From positions 1 to 50,623 of the forward strand of contig WHTT01000047.1 of the NCBI GenBank assembly GCA_009377605.1: a stretch of DNA of 50,623 nt, read 5' to 3'. This document shows positions 33,371 through 43,143 of this stretch, in pieces (the stretch's first letter is position 1; each line of letters begins with the position of its first letter). The notes below the pieces were generated by a model, which made no database searches, was not told the DNA's origin, and saw only the letters and a program-made list of their open reading frames with translations. This DNA comes from Luteitalea sp. GTDB lineage: Bacteria > Acidobacteriota > Vicinamibacteria > Vicinamibacterales > Vicinamibacteraceae. The translations under genes were made by a program, and so were the position numbers.

Positions 33371-33736
33371 GTGTGCCACGTGAGCCTCGAGGTCGAAGCA
33401 CAAACTGCCACCTGCCAGATTTACATGACGCTTGCGGCCATCGGCGGGAGATGGAAGCCGCTAATCATCTACCGACTCTTCCAGGGCACCAAACGGTTCT
33501 CCGAGTTGAAGCGTGGGATCGCGGGCGTCACGCAGAAGATGCTGACGCAGCAGCTGCGGGAGCTCGAACGCAGCGGTTTGGTGACGAGGAAAGTGTATCC
33601 TGAGGTGCCGCCGCGGGTGGAGTATTCGTTGACGGCCACCGGTCAAAGTCTCCGTGGCGTGATGAGCGCGATGAGCGCATGGGGCGAGCGCTACAAGCTC
33701 GTCAACGGCTGCAGGGTCGTGAAGAAGCGAGCGTAA
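33371..33736 (+). CDS. HxlR-family winged-helix regulator
   Basis: The 121-residue protein has CQIYMTLAAIGGRWKPLIIY and RLFQGTKRFSELKRGIAGVT followed by QKMLTQQLRELERSGLVTRKVYPEVPPRVEYSLTATGQSL, the complete HxlR (DUF24) fold. The conserved N-terminal cysteine near position 15 is present; in this family it often senses redox or electrophiles. The start is GTG 33371 or GTG 33380, with no good ribosome site, consistent with the loss of its native upstream region. HxlR genes commonly sit divergent to the reductase they control, and here the reductase has lost its 5' half. The protein itself looks intact. Confidence 0.9.
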   Translation: MCHVSLEVEAQTATCQIYMTLAAIGGRWKPLIIYRLFQGTKRFSELKRGIAGVTQKMLTQQLRELERSGLVTRKVYPEVPPRVEYSLTATGQSLRGVMSAMSAWGERYKLVNGCRVVKKRA

Positions 33737-33757
33737 CCGTCTCGTGGGGAGAAGCGC

Positions 33758-35113
33758 ATGCCCGTGAACAAGCGAACATTCCTGAAGATGTCGGCGGCCG
33801 TGCTGGCCAGCGCTGCTCTGCCGCGGGAGATCGAAAGCGCCCAAAACAGCACGGAGCGAAACTGGGCTGGCAACATCGAATACAGCACGGCGCAGATCCA
33901 CTCTCCCAAGACGCTGGACGAGGTCCGGCAGGTCGTGAAGCGGTGCCGCAAGCTGCGGGCGCTGGGCACCCGCCATTCCTTCAATCAGATCGCAGACAGC
34001 ACGGAAAATCTCGTCTCGGTCTGGCATCTCGACCAGGTCGTGTCGTTGGACAAAGCGTCACGGACGGTCACCGTCGGGGCCGGTATGCGCTACGGCGAGC
34101 TGAGCGAGTATCTGCACGAGAAGGGCTTTGCGCTGCACAACCTGGCTTCACTGCCGCATATCTCCGTTGCTGGCGCTTGCGCGACGGGAACGCACGGGTC
34201 CGGCGTCGAGAACGGGAATCTGGCCACGGCAGTGCTCGGGCTGGAGGTCGTCACTGCCGATGGCGAGGTCCTGACGCTATCGCGCGACAAGGATGGCGAT
34301 CGCTTCGACGGCACCGTCGTGGCGCTTGGCGGTCTGGGAGTCGTGACCGCGGTGACGCTCGAGATCCAGCCGACCTTCAGCGTGAGGCAGGACGTCTACC
34401 AGAACCTGCCAGTGAAGCAGGTGCGTGGGCATCTCGACGAGATCCTGGCGAGCGGCTATAGCGTCAGCTTGTTCACCGACTGGCAGGGGGACACGGTCAA
34501 CCAGGTCTGGGTCAAGACCCGAATCGGCGAGGAGACTGCCCAAACGGGAGGGCCCGAGCTATTCGGCGCGAAGCTTGCCGCGAAGAACTTGCACCCCATT
34601 GCAGAGCTCTCCGCTGAGAATTGTACCGAGCAGATGGGCGTCGCCGGGCCGTGGCACGAGCGGCTGCCACACTTCCGTCTGAACTTCACCCCGAGCAGCG
34701 GCGAAGAGCTGCAGTCGGAGTATTTCGTGCCTCGCGACCACGCACTGAAGGCGCTGACTGCCGTCTACGAGCTGCGCGATCGCATTGCACCACACCTCTT
34801 GATCTCCGAGGTGCGAACCATCGACGCCGACCGTTTCTGGATGAGCCCCTGCTACCAGCAGCCCTGTCTGACCATTCATTTCACGTGGAAACAGGACTGG
34901 CCCGCCGTCAAAGCGCTGCTTCCAGTGATCGAACAGGCCCTCGAGCCGTTCGACGTCAGGCCGCACTGGGGCAAGCTGTTCACGATCCCCTCGTCACGGC
35001 TGAGTGCCCGGTATCAGAGGCTACCGGCGTTTCGGGAGCTATTGGCCGCGCACGACCCTCAGGGCAAGTTTCGCAACGCATTCTTCGAGACGCACATCTT
35101 CGGCGGCGCCTGA
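33758..35113 (+). CDS. FAD-linked alditol-oxidase-like flavoprotein
   Basis: The 451-residue protein opens MPVNKRTFLKMSAAVLASAALP, a Tat-like signal (KRTFLK followed by a hydrophobic stretch). The FAD-binding PCMH domain includes RALGTRHSFNQIADST. His73 in GTRHS is the histidine that binds FAD covalently in the alditol oxidase/aldonolactone oxidase group. LHNLASLPHISVAGACATGTHGSG and VVTADGEVLTLSRD complete it. The C-terminal half (VRPHWGKLFTIPSSRLSARYQRLPAF) matches the D-arabinono-1,4-lactone oxidase/xylitol oxidase (AldO) group. It likely oxidises sugar alcohols with oxygen, releasing hydrogen peroxide. It starts 22 nt after the HxlR gene on the same strand and may be controlled by it. Confidence 0.92.
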   Translation: MPVNKRTFLKMSAAVLASAALPREIESAQNSTERNWAGNIEYSTAQIHSPKTLDEVRQVVKRCRKLRALGTRHSFNQIADSTENLVSVWHLDQVVSLDKASRTVTVGAGMRYGELSEYLHEKGFALHNLASLPHISVAGACATGTHGSGVENGNLATAVLGLEVVTADGEVLTLSRDKDGDRFDGTVVALGGLGVVTAVTLEIQPTFSVRQDVYQNLPVKQVRGHLDEILASGYSVSLFTDWQGDTVNQVWVKTRIGEETAQTGGPELFGAKLAAKNLHPIAELSAENCTEQMGVAGPWHERLPHFRLNFTPSSGEELQSEYFVPRDHALKALTAVYELRDRIAPHLLISEVRTIDADRFWMSPCYQQPCLTIHFTWKQDWPAVKALLPVIEQALEPFDVRPHWGKLFTIPSSRLSARYQRLPAFRELLAAHDPQGKFRNAFFETHIFGGA

Positions 35114-35122
35114 CGTGCGCGA

Positions 35123-35146
35123 TTCTATATTCCTTGAAATATAACG
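35123..35146. promoter_or_regulatory. Mo-box-like palindrome (candidate ModE binding site)
   Basis: TATATT (35126-35131), a 6-base centre CCTTGA, then AATATAACG (35138-35146). On the minus strand the right half reads CGTTATATT, the same as one half of the E. coli modA ModE site as I remember it. The TATA-N6-TATA spacing matches the Mo-box consensus. It lies 9-10 bp past the alditol oxidase stop and 41 bp beyond the 3' end of modE, not between modE and modA. An AT-rich bidirectional terminator is the alternative reading. Confidence 0.55.
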
Positions 35147-35186
35147 ACTCGTGTATGCTGGTGCGGGACGCCTACCGTGGCGGCCA

Positions 35187-35555
35187 CTACGCGGTCTGCG
35201 CCGTGCGCCGCTGCCGTGGGCGTCTGAGGCGGCGCTGCAATGCGGCCGCGTCCCGTGCGACCGCGCGGCGAGATGCGGCTTCCATGGCGTGGTAGCGGTT
35301 GATGATCTCGAGGCCGAACGGTGTGAGCGTGGCAGCTCCACCACGCCTGCCGCCGGCCAGCGTCCGGACGGCTGGCTCGCGGAACATCCGATTGACGCTG
35401 TCGACGAGCAACCAAGCACGACGATAGGACATATCCATCGCGCGCGCCGCGGCGCTGATCGAGCCGCAATCGCGGATCCCTTCGAGGAGCTGGACCTTGC
35501 CCGGGCCGATCCAAGCGTCTGGCCGGAAATAGACGCGCAAGAAGAGTCTCGTCAT
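35187..35555 (-). CDS. ModE-like regulator, DNA-binding domain only
   Basis: The 122-residue protein begins MTRLFLRVYFRPDAWIGPGKVQLLEGIRDCGSISAAARAMDMSYRRAWLLVDSVNRMFREPAV, the winged-helix N-domain of ModE (LysR-type HTH with GSISAAARAMDMSYRRAW). RTLAGGRRGGAATLTPFG follows. No molybdate-binding MOP domains are present, so it is the short ModE type, about half the length of E. coli ModE. It would control the molybdate genes that diverge from it. Its ATG (35555-35553) overlaps the modA ATG (35554-35556): both are read from CATG. A basic tail (RRLRRPRQRR) ends the protein. Confidence 0.88.
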   Translation of the reverse strand: MTRLFLRVYFRPDAWIGPGKVQLLEGIRDCGSISAAARAMDMSYRRAWLLVDSVNRMFREPAVRTLAGGRRGGAATLTPFGLEIINRYHAMEAASRRAVARDAAALQRRLRRPRQRRTAQTA

Positions 35556-36372
35556 GACGGCGCAATCCTACGCCAACCGTATCAGATCAGTACTGGCGTC
35601 AACGCTGAGAGAGACGTGCTGCGTGGTCCTCGTGTGGGTGGCGCTGACGACGTGTCTCGGGGCTCAGCAACCTCCCGCCGTCGCAGCGGCCGCCAATCTG
35701 AAGTTCGCGCTCGAAAAGATTGGGCGGCAGTTCGCCGCTCAGCAGGGAGAGGGCGTGAGCTTGATCTTTGGGTCCTCCGGCAATCTGACCCGTCAAATCC
35801 TCGATGGGGCGCCCTTCGAGCTATTTCTCTCCGCAGACGAGGCGTTCGTGACCAAGCTTGCCGATGCCCGCCTGACCCGTGATCGGGGCGTGCTCTACGC
35901 GCTCGGTCGCCTCGTGATCTTCGCGCCGGAGGGATCGCCACTCGAGACCGATGCGGAGCTCGAAGGGCTCCGCGCGCTGCTGGCGCGCGGCGGAAGCCAC
36001 CGATTCGCGATTGCCAATCCGGAGCATGCACCTTACGGGAGGGCAGCGGAGGCCGTGTTGCGCGCCAAAGGTCTCTGGGCGCCGCTGCAGCCGTCACTCG
36101 TCTTGGGCGAGAACATCGCGCAGGCGGCGCAGTTCGCGACCACCGGCAACGCCGTGGGCGGGCTACTTGCCTACTCGACCGTGCTGGCCCCGCCGCTCGC
36201 GGGCAAGGGCACCTACGCCCTGCTTCCCGAGGCCGATCAGCCGCCGCTGCGACAGCGGATGGTGCTGCTCGAACGTGCCGGCCCGGTCGCGGAACGCTTC
36301 TATCGCTATTTGCAGGCGTCCGAGGCGCGTGATGTGCTACGCCGGTATGGGTTCGCCCTGCCCGGCGACTGA
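35554..36372 (+). CDS. modA: Molybdate-binding periplasmic protein
   Basis: The 272-residue protein carries an N-terminal signal region (TLRETCCVVLVWVALTTCLGAQQ). The ModA core is PPAVAAAANLKFALEKIGRQF, LIFGSSGNLTRQILDGAPFELFLSADEAFVTKL and GENIAQAAQFATTGNAVGGLLAYSTV. GSSGN and the AQF segment line the oxyanion pocket in known structures. The signal may begin at a later start than ATG 35554, because the first 15 residues precede the hydrophobic segment. The ATG shares bases with the divergent modE start, so the operon promoter must lie inside or beyond modE. It is followed by modB and modC in the standard order. Confidence 0.93.
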   Translation: MTAQSYANRIRSVLASTLRETCCVVLVWVALTTCLGAQQPPAVAAAANLKFALEKIGRQFAAQQGEGVSLIFGSSGNLTRQILDGAPFELFLSADEAFVTKLADARLTRDRGVLYALGRLVIFAPEGSPLETDAELEGLRALLARGGSHRFAIANPEHAPYGRAAEAVLRAKGLWAPLQPSLVLGENIAQAAQFATTGNAVGGLLAYSTVLAPPLAGKGTYALLPEADQPPLRQRMVLLERAGPVAERFYRYLQASEARDVLRRYGFALPGD

Positions 36373-36394
36373 CAGGGTGAGAAAGCGATATCAG

Positions 36395-37063
36395 ATGGAT
36401 TGGACGGCGTTCACGCTCTCGATTCAGCTCGGTGCCGGGACGCTCGCCTTACTCCTGCCAATTGGCGTGGTCGTCGGCCGCATGCTGGCCGTGCGCCGTT
36501 TTGCGGGAAGGGGAGCAGTCGAGGCGCTCGTGGCGCTGCCGCTCGTGTTGCCGCCGACCGTCCTCGGGTTCTATCTCTTGGTCGCGTTTGGCGCCCGATC
36601 GCCGCTAGGTCAGTTCTTTGCATCACTGACCGGCCAGTCGTTGGCGTTCAGCTTCGAGGGGTTGCTGCTCGCGTCCGTGCTGATCAACCTTCCCTTCGCG
36701 GTGCAGCCCATCCAGCGCGCGTTCGAGAGCGTTCCCGTCGACGTGCGTGAGGCCGCGGCCTGCTGCGGGATGCCGTGGTGGCGCGCATGGCTCGCCATCG
36801 AGCTGCCCCTCGCGTGGCCTGGCATCGTAACCGCTGCCGTGTTGACGTTTGCACACACGCTCGGCGAGTTCGGTGTGGTTCTGATGGTTGGCGGCAACAT
36901 CCCAGCCGAGACGCGCACGCTGAGCATCGCCATCTATGACCAGATGCAAGCGTTCGACGACCGAGGCGCGGGCATCATGGCGGCGACGCTTCTCGTCCTC
37001 GCGCTGGTAACGCTCGCCATGACCAACGCCCTGAGTCGTCGGGTTGGACGTCGGCATGCGTGA
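36395..37063 (+). CDS. modB: Molybdate ABC transporter permease
   Basis: The 222-residue protein has about five or six transmembrane helices. It carries the family motif EAAACCGMPWWRAWLAIELPLAWPGIVTAAVLTFAHTLGEFGVVLMVGG, the EAA loop that contacts the ATPase. VALPLVLPPTVLGFYLLVAFG is the conserved first-half segment of ModB. ATG 36395 (MDWTAFTLSIQLGAGTLALLLP) is used; a GTG at 36377 would add six residues. It starts 22 bp after modA and overlaps modC by 8 bases. Confidence 0.95.
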   Translation: MDWTAFTLSIQLGAGTLALLLPIGVVVGRMLAVRRFAGRGAVEALVALPLVLPPTVLGFYLLVAFGARSPLGQFFASLTGQSLAFSFEGLLLASVLINLPFAVQPIQRAFESVPVDVREAAACCGMPWWRAWLAIELPLAWPGIVTAAVLTFAHTLGEFGVVLMVGGNIPAETRTLSIAIYDQMQAFDDRGAGIMAATLLVLALVTLAMTNALSRRVGRRHA

Positions 37064-38159
37064 AGCAGCCATGTTGATGGTCGACGTCCAGCAGCGCGTC
37101 CCGATTCCATTGGACGTGAGCCTCTCGTGCGGTCCTGACGAGCTTCTGGCGGTGTTCGGGCCATCTGGCAGCGGCAAGACCACACTGTTGCGGTGTATCG
37201 CCGGCCTGCACCGACCGGTGCGGGGCCGCATCGCCTGTGCGGGGGAGATCTGGACGGACACAGAGTCTGGCCTGCACGTGCCGACGGAACGGCGGCGCGT
37301 GGGACTGGTCTTTCAGGACTATGCGTTGTTCCCGCACCTCACGGCTCGCGGCAACGTCATGGCGGCACTGGGCGAGCGGCGGCGACGGGAACGGCGCCAG
37401 GAAGCGGACCGTTGGTTGGCAGCGGTGCACCTGAACGGGCTCGAATCGCGGCGCCCCGCGGAGTTATCGGGCGGGCAGCGACAGCGCATCGCCCTGGCAC
37501 GTGCGCTGGCGCGCGATCCACAGGTTCTCCTGCTCGACGAGCCATTTGCCGCCATTGACCGGGCGATCCGGACGAAATTGCACGACGAGCTCGATCTCTT
37601 GCGGCGACGCGTGCACATTCCAATTCTGCTGGTCACGCATGATTTCCACGACGTCGTGCGTCTTGCGACGCATGTTCTCGTGATGGAGCAAGGACGGGGC
37701 GTTGCTGCTGGACCGATCGAGACCCTCACGAGCCGCACGGACATTCCCTGGTCCCGCCATGCGCTGGATGCGGGCAGCGTGTTCGACGGGCAGGTCCGCG
37801 CCCGTGAGCACGCGCGTGGGCTCGCGGACGTGCAGTTTCCCGGCGGCAGTCTGCTCGTGCCCGACCGAGGCCTACCCGTCGGCGCTCACCTGCGCGTGCG
37901 CATCCCCGCTCGCGAGGTCATTCTCGCCGTCACGCGACCCGAGGGGCTGAGCCTGCACAACATCCTGGAAGGCCGTGTCGCTGCTGTTGCCCAGGATGCA
38001 GATGAGCAACTCGTGCAGATTGCCGTCGGTGACGGACGGCTCCTCGCAGCGGTTACCCGCGATGCCGTCAACCGGCTAGCGCTCGCACCAGGAAGGCCAG
38101 TGTACGCACTGATCAAATCGTTGTCGATTGATACGTATGGTCCGCACGTCGCTGGTTAA
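37056..38159 (+). CDS. modC: Molybdate ABC transporter ATP-binding protein
   Basis: The 367-residue protein has Walker A GPSGSGKTTLLRCIAGL, Q-loop VGLVFQDYALFPHLT, signature LSGGQRQRIALARALARDP, Walker B VLLLDEPFAAID and switch His VTHDFHD. A C-terminal TOBE/MOP domain (about 290-365, LSLHNILEGRVAAVAQDADEQLVQIAVGDGRLLAAVT) is the ModC oxyanion-binding regulator region. The preferred start is ATG 37056, whose next codons carry the modB stop (ATGCGTGA); a TTG 4 codons upstream and an ATG at 37071 are possible. The molybdate operon ends at a hairpin directly after the stop. Confidence 0.94.
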   Translation: MREAAMLMVDVQQRVPIPLDVSLSCGPDELLAVFGPSGSGKTTLLRCIAGLHRPVRGRIACAGEIWTDTESGLHVPTERRRVGLVFQDYALFPHLTARGNVMAALGERRRRERRQEADRWLAAVHLNGLESRRPAELSGGQRQRIALARALARDPQVLLLDEPFAAIDRAIRTKLHDELDLLRRRVHIPILLVTHDFHDVVRLATHVLVMEQGRGVAAGPIETLTSRTDIPWSRHALDAGSVFDGQVRAREHARGLADVQFPGGSLLVPDRGLPVGAHLRVRIPAREVILAVTRPEGLSLHNILEGRVAAVAQDADEQLVQIAVGDGRLLAAVTRDAVNRLALAPGRPVYALIKSLSIDTYGPHVAG

Positions 38160-38184
38160 CCACGAACCTTCGTGTTCTTCGTGG
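38160..38184. terminator. Hairpin between convergent modC and uxaC
   Basis: CCACGAA (38160-38166) pairs with TTCGTGG (38178-38184) across an 11-base loop, followed on the plus strand by TGGTTTCAG. It starts directly after the modC stop and lies 5 bases from the uxaC stop, so it probably ends both transcripts. Confidence 0.55.
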
Positions 38185-38189
38185 TGGTT

Positions 38190-39593
38190 TCAGCCGAGGC
38201 GATACGTCCGCTTCGCCAGCGTATACGACAGATCCACGATGAGCTCGTGGGCCTCTTCCTCTTCGAGGATGTGCCGGGTGACGAGACGACCGAGAAAGTT
38301 CGCATCGACGCGGCGACAGAGGTCATGCCTCGCGGGAATCGAAGGGAATGCACGGGTGTCGTCATTGAAGCCGGCCGTGTTGTAGAAGCCGGCTGTCTCC
38401 GTAGCAGCGTGCCGGAAGCGCAGCATCCCCTCGATGGAGTCGTGGAACCACCAGGGCGGACCGAGGCGCACCGCGGGATAGTGGCCTGCCAGCGGCGCGA
38501 GCTCTCGTGTGTACGTGGTTTCGTCGAGCGTGAACAAAACGAGGGTGAAGGTTGGCTCGTTGCCGTACTTGTTGAGCAGCTCCTGCAGGTTTCGCGTGTA
38601 CTCGGTTGCGACCGGGATGTCACAGCCCCGGTCAGGGCCGAAGCGCTGATAGATGCGCTGATTGTGGTTGCGGAGCGAGCCCGGGTGGATTTGCATCACT
38701 AGCCCGTCCTCGACACTCATGCGCGCGAATTCCATGAGCATGTGCGCCGTGAAGGCCCGCGCATCATCCGCGGAGGCTTGCCCTGCCAAGGCACGCGCGA
38801 AGATGGCCGCCGCTTCCGCCTCGGAGAGCTCGTGCGTGTACGGCGCGACGACCGCGTGATCCGTGGCTGTGGCGCCCTGTGCCTTGAAGAATGCGCGCCG
38901 CGCCTCGAGGGCTGTGATGAACCTGCGGAGCTCGGCAATCTCCTGTCCTGTTTGCTCACCGAGTCGAGTGATCTCGGCCCGCCACTTCGGGTGAAGGATA
39001 TCAACCGCGAGGTCTGGCCGAAATGTGGGACGGATGTTGCCCTTCCAGCCCGACGCGCGAAGCCGTTGGTGTAGCTCCAGCGTATCGGTGGCGGCATCGG
39101 TGGTGCACAGGACCTCGATGTTGAACTGCTCGAACAGCGCGCGCGGCCGGAACTCCGGGCGTGCCAGCTTGTCTTGGAGCTCGTCGTAGATGGCGTCGGC
39201 GGTATCGCCGCCAAGTGGTGTCGAGATACCGAACACGCCTTCGAGCTCCTCTTTGAGCCAGCAGCCGGTCGGTGTCGCCCGAAAGAGGTGGAAGTGCTCG
39301 GCGAAGCGCCGCCAGATCTCGTGCGGGTCTCCTTCGACTGGCGTGCCGTCGAGCGTGGGGATCCCTAGACGTTCCAGCGAGATCCCCTGCGAGTAGAGCA
39401 TCCGCGTCACGTAATGATCCGGCACCACCAACAGCGTCGCCGGATCCGAGAACGCCCGATCGTCGGCCAGCAATCTGGGGTCGACGTGGCCATGAGGACA
39501 GATGAGGGAAAGCGATGCCGCCCGGTCGTAGAGCGCGCGGGCAACCGCCCGCGTAGCGGGGTCAGGATCGAAGTAACGGTCCGGATTGAGCAT
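38190..39593 (-). CDS. uxaC: Glucuronate (uronate) isomerase
   Basis: The 467-residue protein shows the amidohydrolase-like UxaC fold: YDRAASLSLICPHGHVDPRLLADD at the start (HxH metal ligands), FRATPTGCWLKEELEGVFG, FNIEVLCTTDAATDTLELH and NIRPTFRPDLAVD. VMQIHPGSLRNHNQRIYQRFGPDRGCDIP, the histidine/arginine active-site run, follows, then VRLGPPWWFHDSIEGMLRFRHAATETAGFYNTAGFNDDTRAFPSIPARHD. It isomerises D-glucuronate to D-fructuronate and D-galacturonate to D-tagaturonate. No other uronate catabolic gene (uxuA, uxaB, kdgK) is in the window, so it stands alone here. The start ATG 39593 matches the family N-terminus. Confidence 0.96.
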   Translation of the reverse strand: MLNPDRYFDPDPATRAVARALYDRAASLSLICPHGHVDPRLLADDRAFSDPATLLVVPDHYVTRMLYSQGISLERLGIPTLDGTPVEGDPHEIWRRFAEHFHLFRATPTGCWLKEELEGVFGISTPLGGDTADAIYDELQDKLARPEFRPRALFEQFNIEVLCTTDAATDTLELHQRLRASGWKGNIRPTFRPDLAVDILHPKWRAEITRLGEQTGQEIAELRRFITALEARRAFFKAQGATATDHAVVAPYTHELSEAEAAAIFARALAGQASADDARAFTAHMLMEFARMSVEDGLVMQIHPGSLRNHNQRIYQRFGPDRGCDIPVATEYTRNLQELLNKYGNEPTFTLVLFTLDETTYTRELAPLAGHYPAVRLGPPWWFHDSIEGMLRFRHAATETAGFYNTAGFNDDTRAFPSIPARHDLCRRVDANFLGRLVTRHILEEEEAHELIVDLSYTLAKRTYRLG

Positions 39594-39600
39594 GATGGTA

Positions 39601-39655
39601 AAACGGGGACAGCCCCCGTTTTCCGCTATTCGAAAAACGGGGGCTGTCCCCGTTT
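39601..39655. terminator. Perfect 22-bp inverted repeat between grpE and uxaC
   Basis: AAACGGGGACAGCCCCCGTT (39601 on) is matched by a perfect reverse complement ending at 39655, with an 11-base centre. Each arm is itself nearly palindromic (AAACGGGG-ACAG-CCCCCGTTT). On the minus strand it follows the grpE stop by 5 bases and ends in TTTTA. It could terminate the clp-grpE transcript, or be a repeat element used as one. Confidence 0.75.
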
Positions 39656-39660
39656 CTCTC

Positions 39661-40301
39661 TCACGTGAGGGCTGGGGCTTGGGCGACGGCCACCTGCGCG
39701 GGCCGCAAGAGCTCGGCGCCTATCAGATAGCCCGGGGCGATGACGCCGGTGATGAGACCGTCCTGGCCAGGCTCCGCCGTCTGGACTGTCGTGACCGCCT
39801 CGTGACGCGTGGGGTCGAACCGCTCGCCCAGCGGATCGAGACGCGTGACGCCATACGTTTCGAGCTTCAGCAAGAACTGACGACGCACCAGCTCCACACC
39901 TTGAATGAGCGATTCGGTGCCAGATTGGCGCCGCGCCGTCTCCAGCGCACGATCGAGGTTGTCGATCACCTCGAGCAGATCGACGAGGAGCCCGCGTCGC
40001 CCCAGCTCCGCGTCGCGCGCCACCTCCTTTCTGAGCCGTGCGCGCGCCTCCTCGAACTCCCGTGATGCCTCTTTGTACTGGGTGATGTACTGCTGCAGGA
40101 GCTCATTCTTTTCCGCGAGGCGAAGCTCGAGCTCCTCGACGTATTTGGGCTTGCCTGGCTGCCACGGTTCATTGGTTGCGGCATCGGCACGCGTCGACGC
40201 AGGCTCGTCACGCTGCGCCCACCAACGGCGGTCCACGACCTTGATGTCCTGATCGGTTTCGGCGTTCGGTCGTTCCTTCGAGGGATTGTCCATTGCGGTC
40301 A

Positions 40302-40302
<1 letters not shown>
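39661..40302 (-). CDS. grpE: GrpE-like nucleotide exchange factor
   Basis: The 213-residue protein has the long helical N-terminal region and beta-wing of GrpE: LLDVIDNLDRALE-like (here LLEVIDNLDRALETARRQ), IQGVELVRRQFLLKLETYGVTRLDPLGERFDPTRHEAVTTV and GVIAPGYLIGAELLRPAQVAVA. These are the co-chaperone residues that open the DnaK nucleotide site. Residues 1-55 are acidic/basic and unconserved. GTG 40302 overlaps the clpA stop (TAG-TG) by one base; ATG 40293 is an alternative three codons on. No dnaK or dnaJ gene is nearby, so this copy is tied to ClpA/ClpS instead. Confidence 0.94.
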
Positions 40303-42650
<2,348 letters not shown>

Positions 42651-42656
42651 GGTTCT

Positions 42657-43004
42657 CTATTCCGGTTCCACACTCGCGCGAAGCGGAAACCCGTACTGGC
42701 GCGCCAGCTCGTGAACCGCCGTCACCTTCGTCTCCGCGACCTCGAACGGGTACAACCCGCAGAGCCCGCGCCCCTCCCGGTGTACCTTCATCATGATGCG
42801 AAACGACTCCGCCGGCGACTTGTGAAACACCTCCTCGAGGATCAGCACCACGAAATCCATCGTCGTGTAGTCGTCGTTGAGGAGAATCACCTTGAAGAGC
42901 GGCGGCTCCTGGGTGCGCTGATCCGGCCGCTCGTCTACTAGCTCGCCCGTCTGCGGATGCTCATCCGGCATAGTGTACGAATCAGAAACCCTCGAGAACC
43001 CCAT
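42657..43004 (-). CDS. clpS: ClpS adaptor protein
   Basis: The 115-residue protein has LFKVILLNDDYTTMDFVVLILEEVFHKSPAESFRIMMKVHREGRGLCGLYPFEVAETKVTAVHELARQYGFPLRASVEPE. This is the complete ClpS core with the N-end-rule pocket (NDD, TTMDFVV) and the MKVH segment. The first 35 residues are a flexible tail. ATG 43004 or ATG 42971 (MPDEHPQTG) may be the true start; neither has a clear ribosome site. It hands proteins with destabilising N-termini to ClpA, the gene downstream by 6 bp. Confidence 0.95.
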   Translation of the reverse strand: MGFSRVSDSYTMPDEHPQTGELVDERPDQRTQEPPLFKVILLNDDYTTMDFVVLILEEVFHKSPAESFRIMMKVHREGRGLCGLYPFEVAETKVTAVHELARQYGFPLRASVEPE

Positions 43005-43143
43005 GTCTCAGGGTCACTGATCCCAGTATAGCGCCCCAGAACCGGCAGGAAGGTAGGGTGGCCCCTTGGACCGCCCTCTCTCTGCTACCGCAGGATCGAC
43101 ATCGTCGAGCGTGTGGCCGGCGCCTGATCTACGATGAGCGGCT

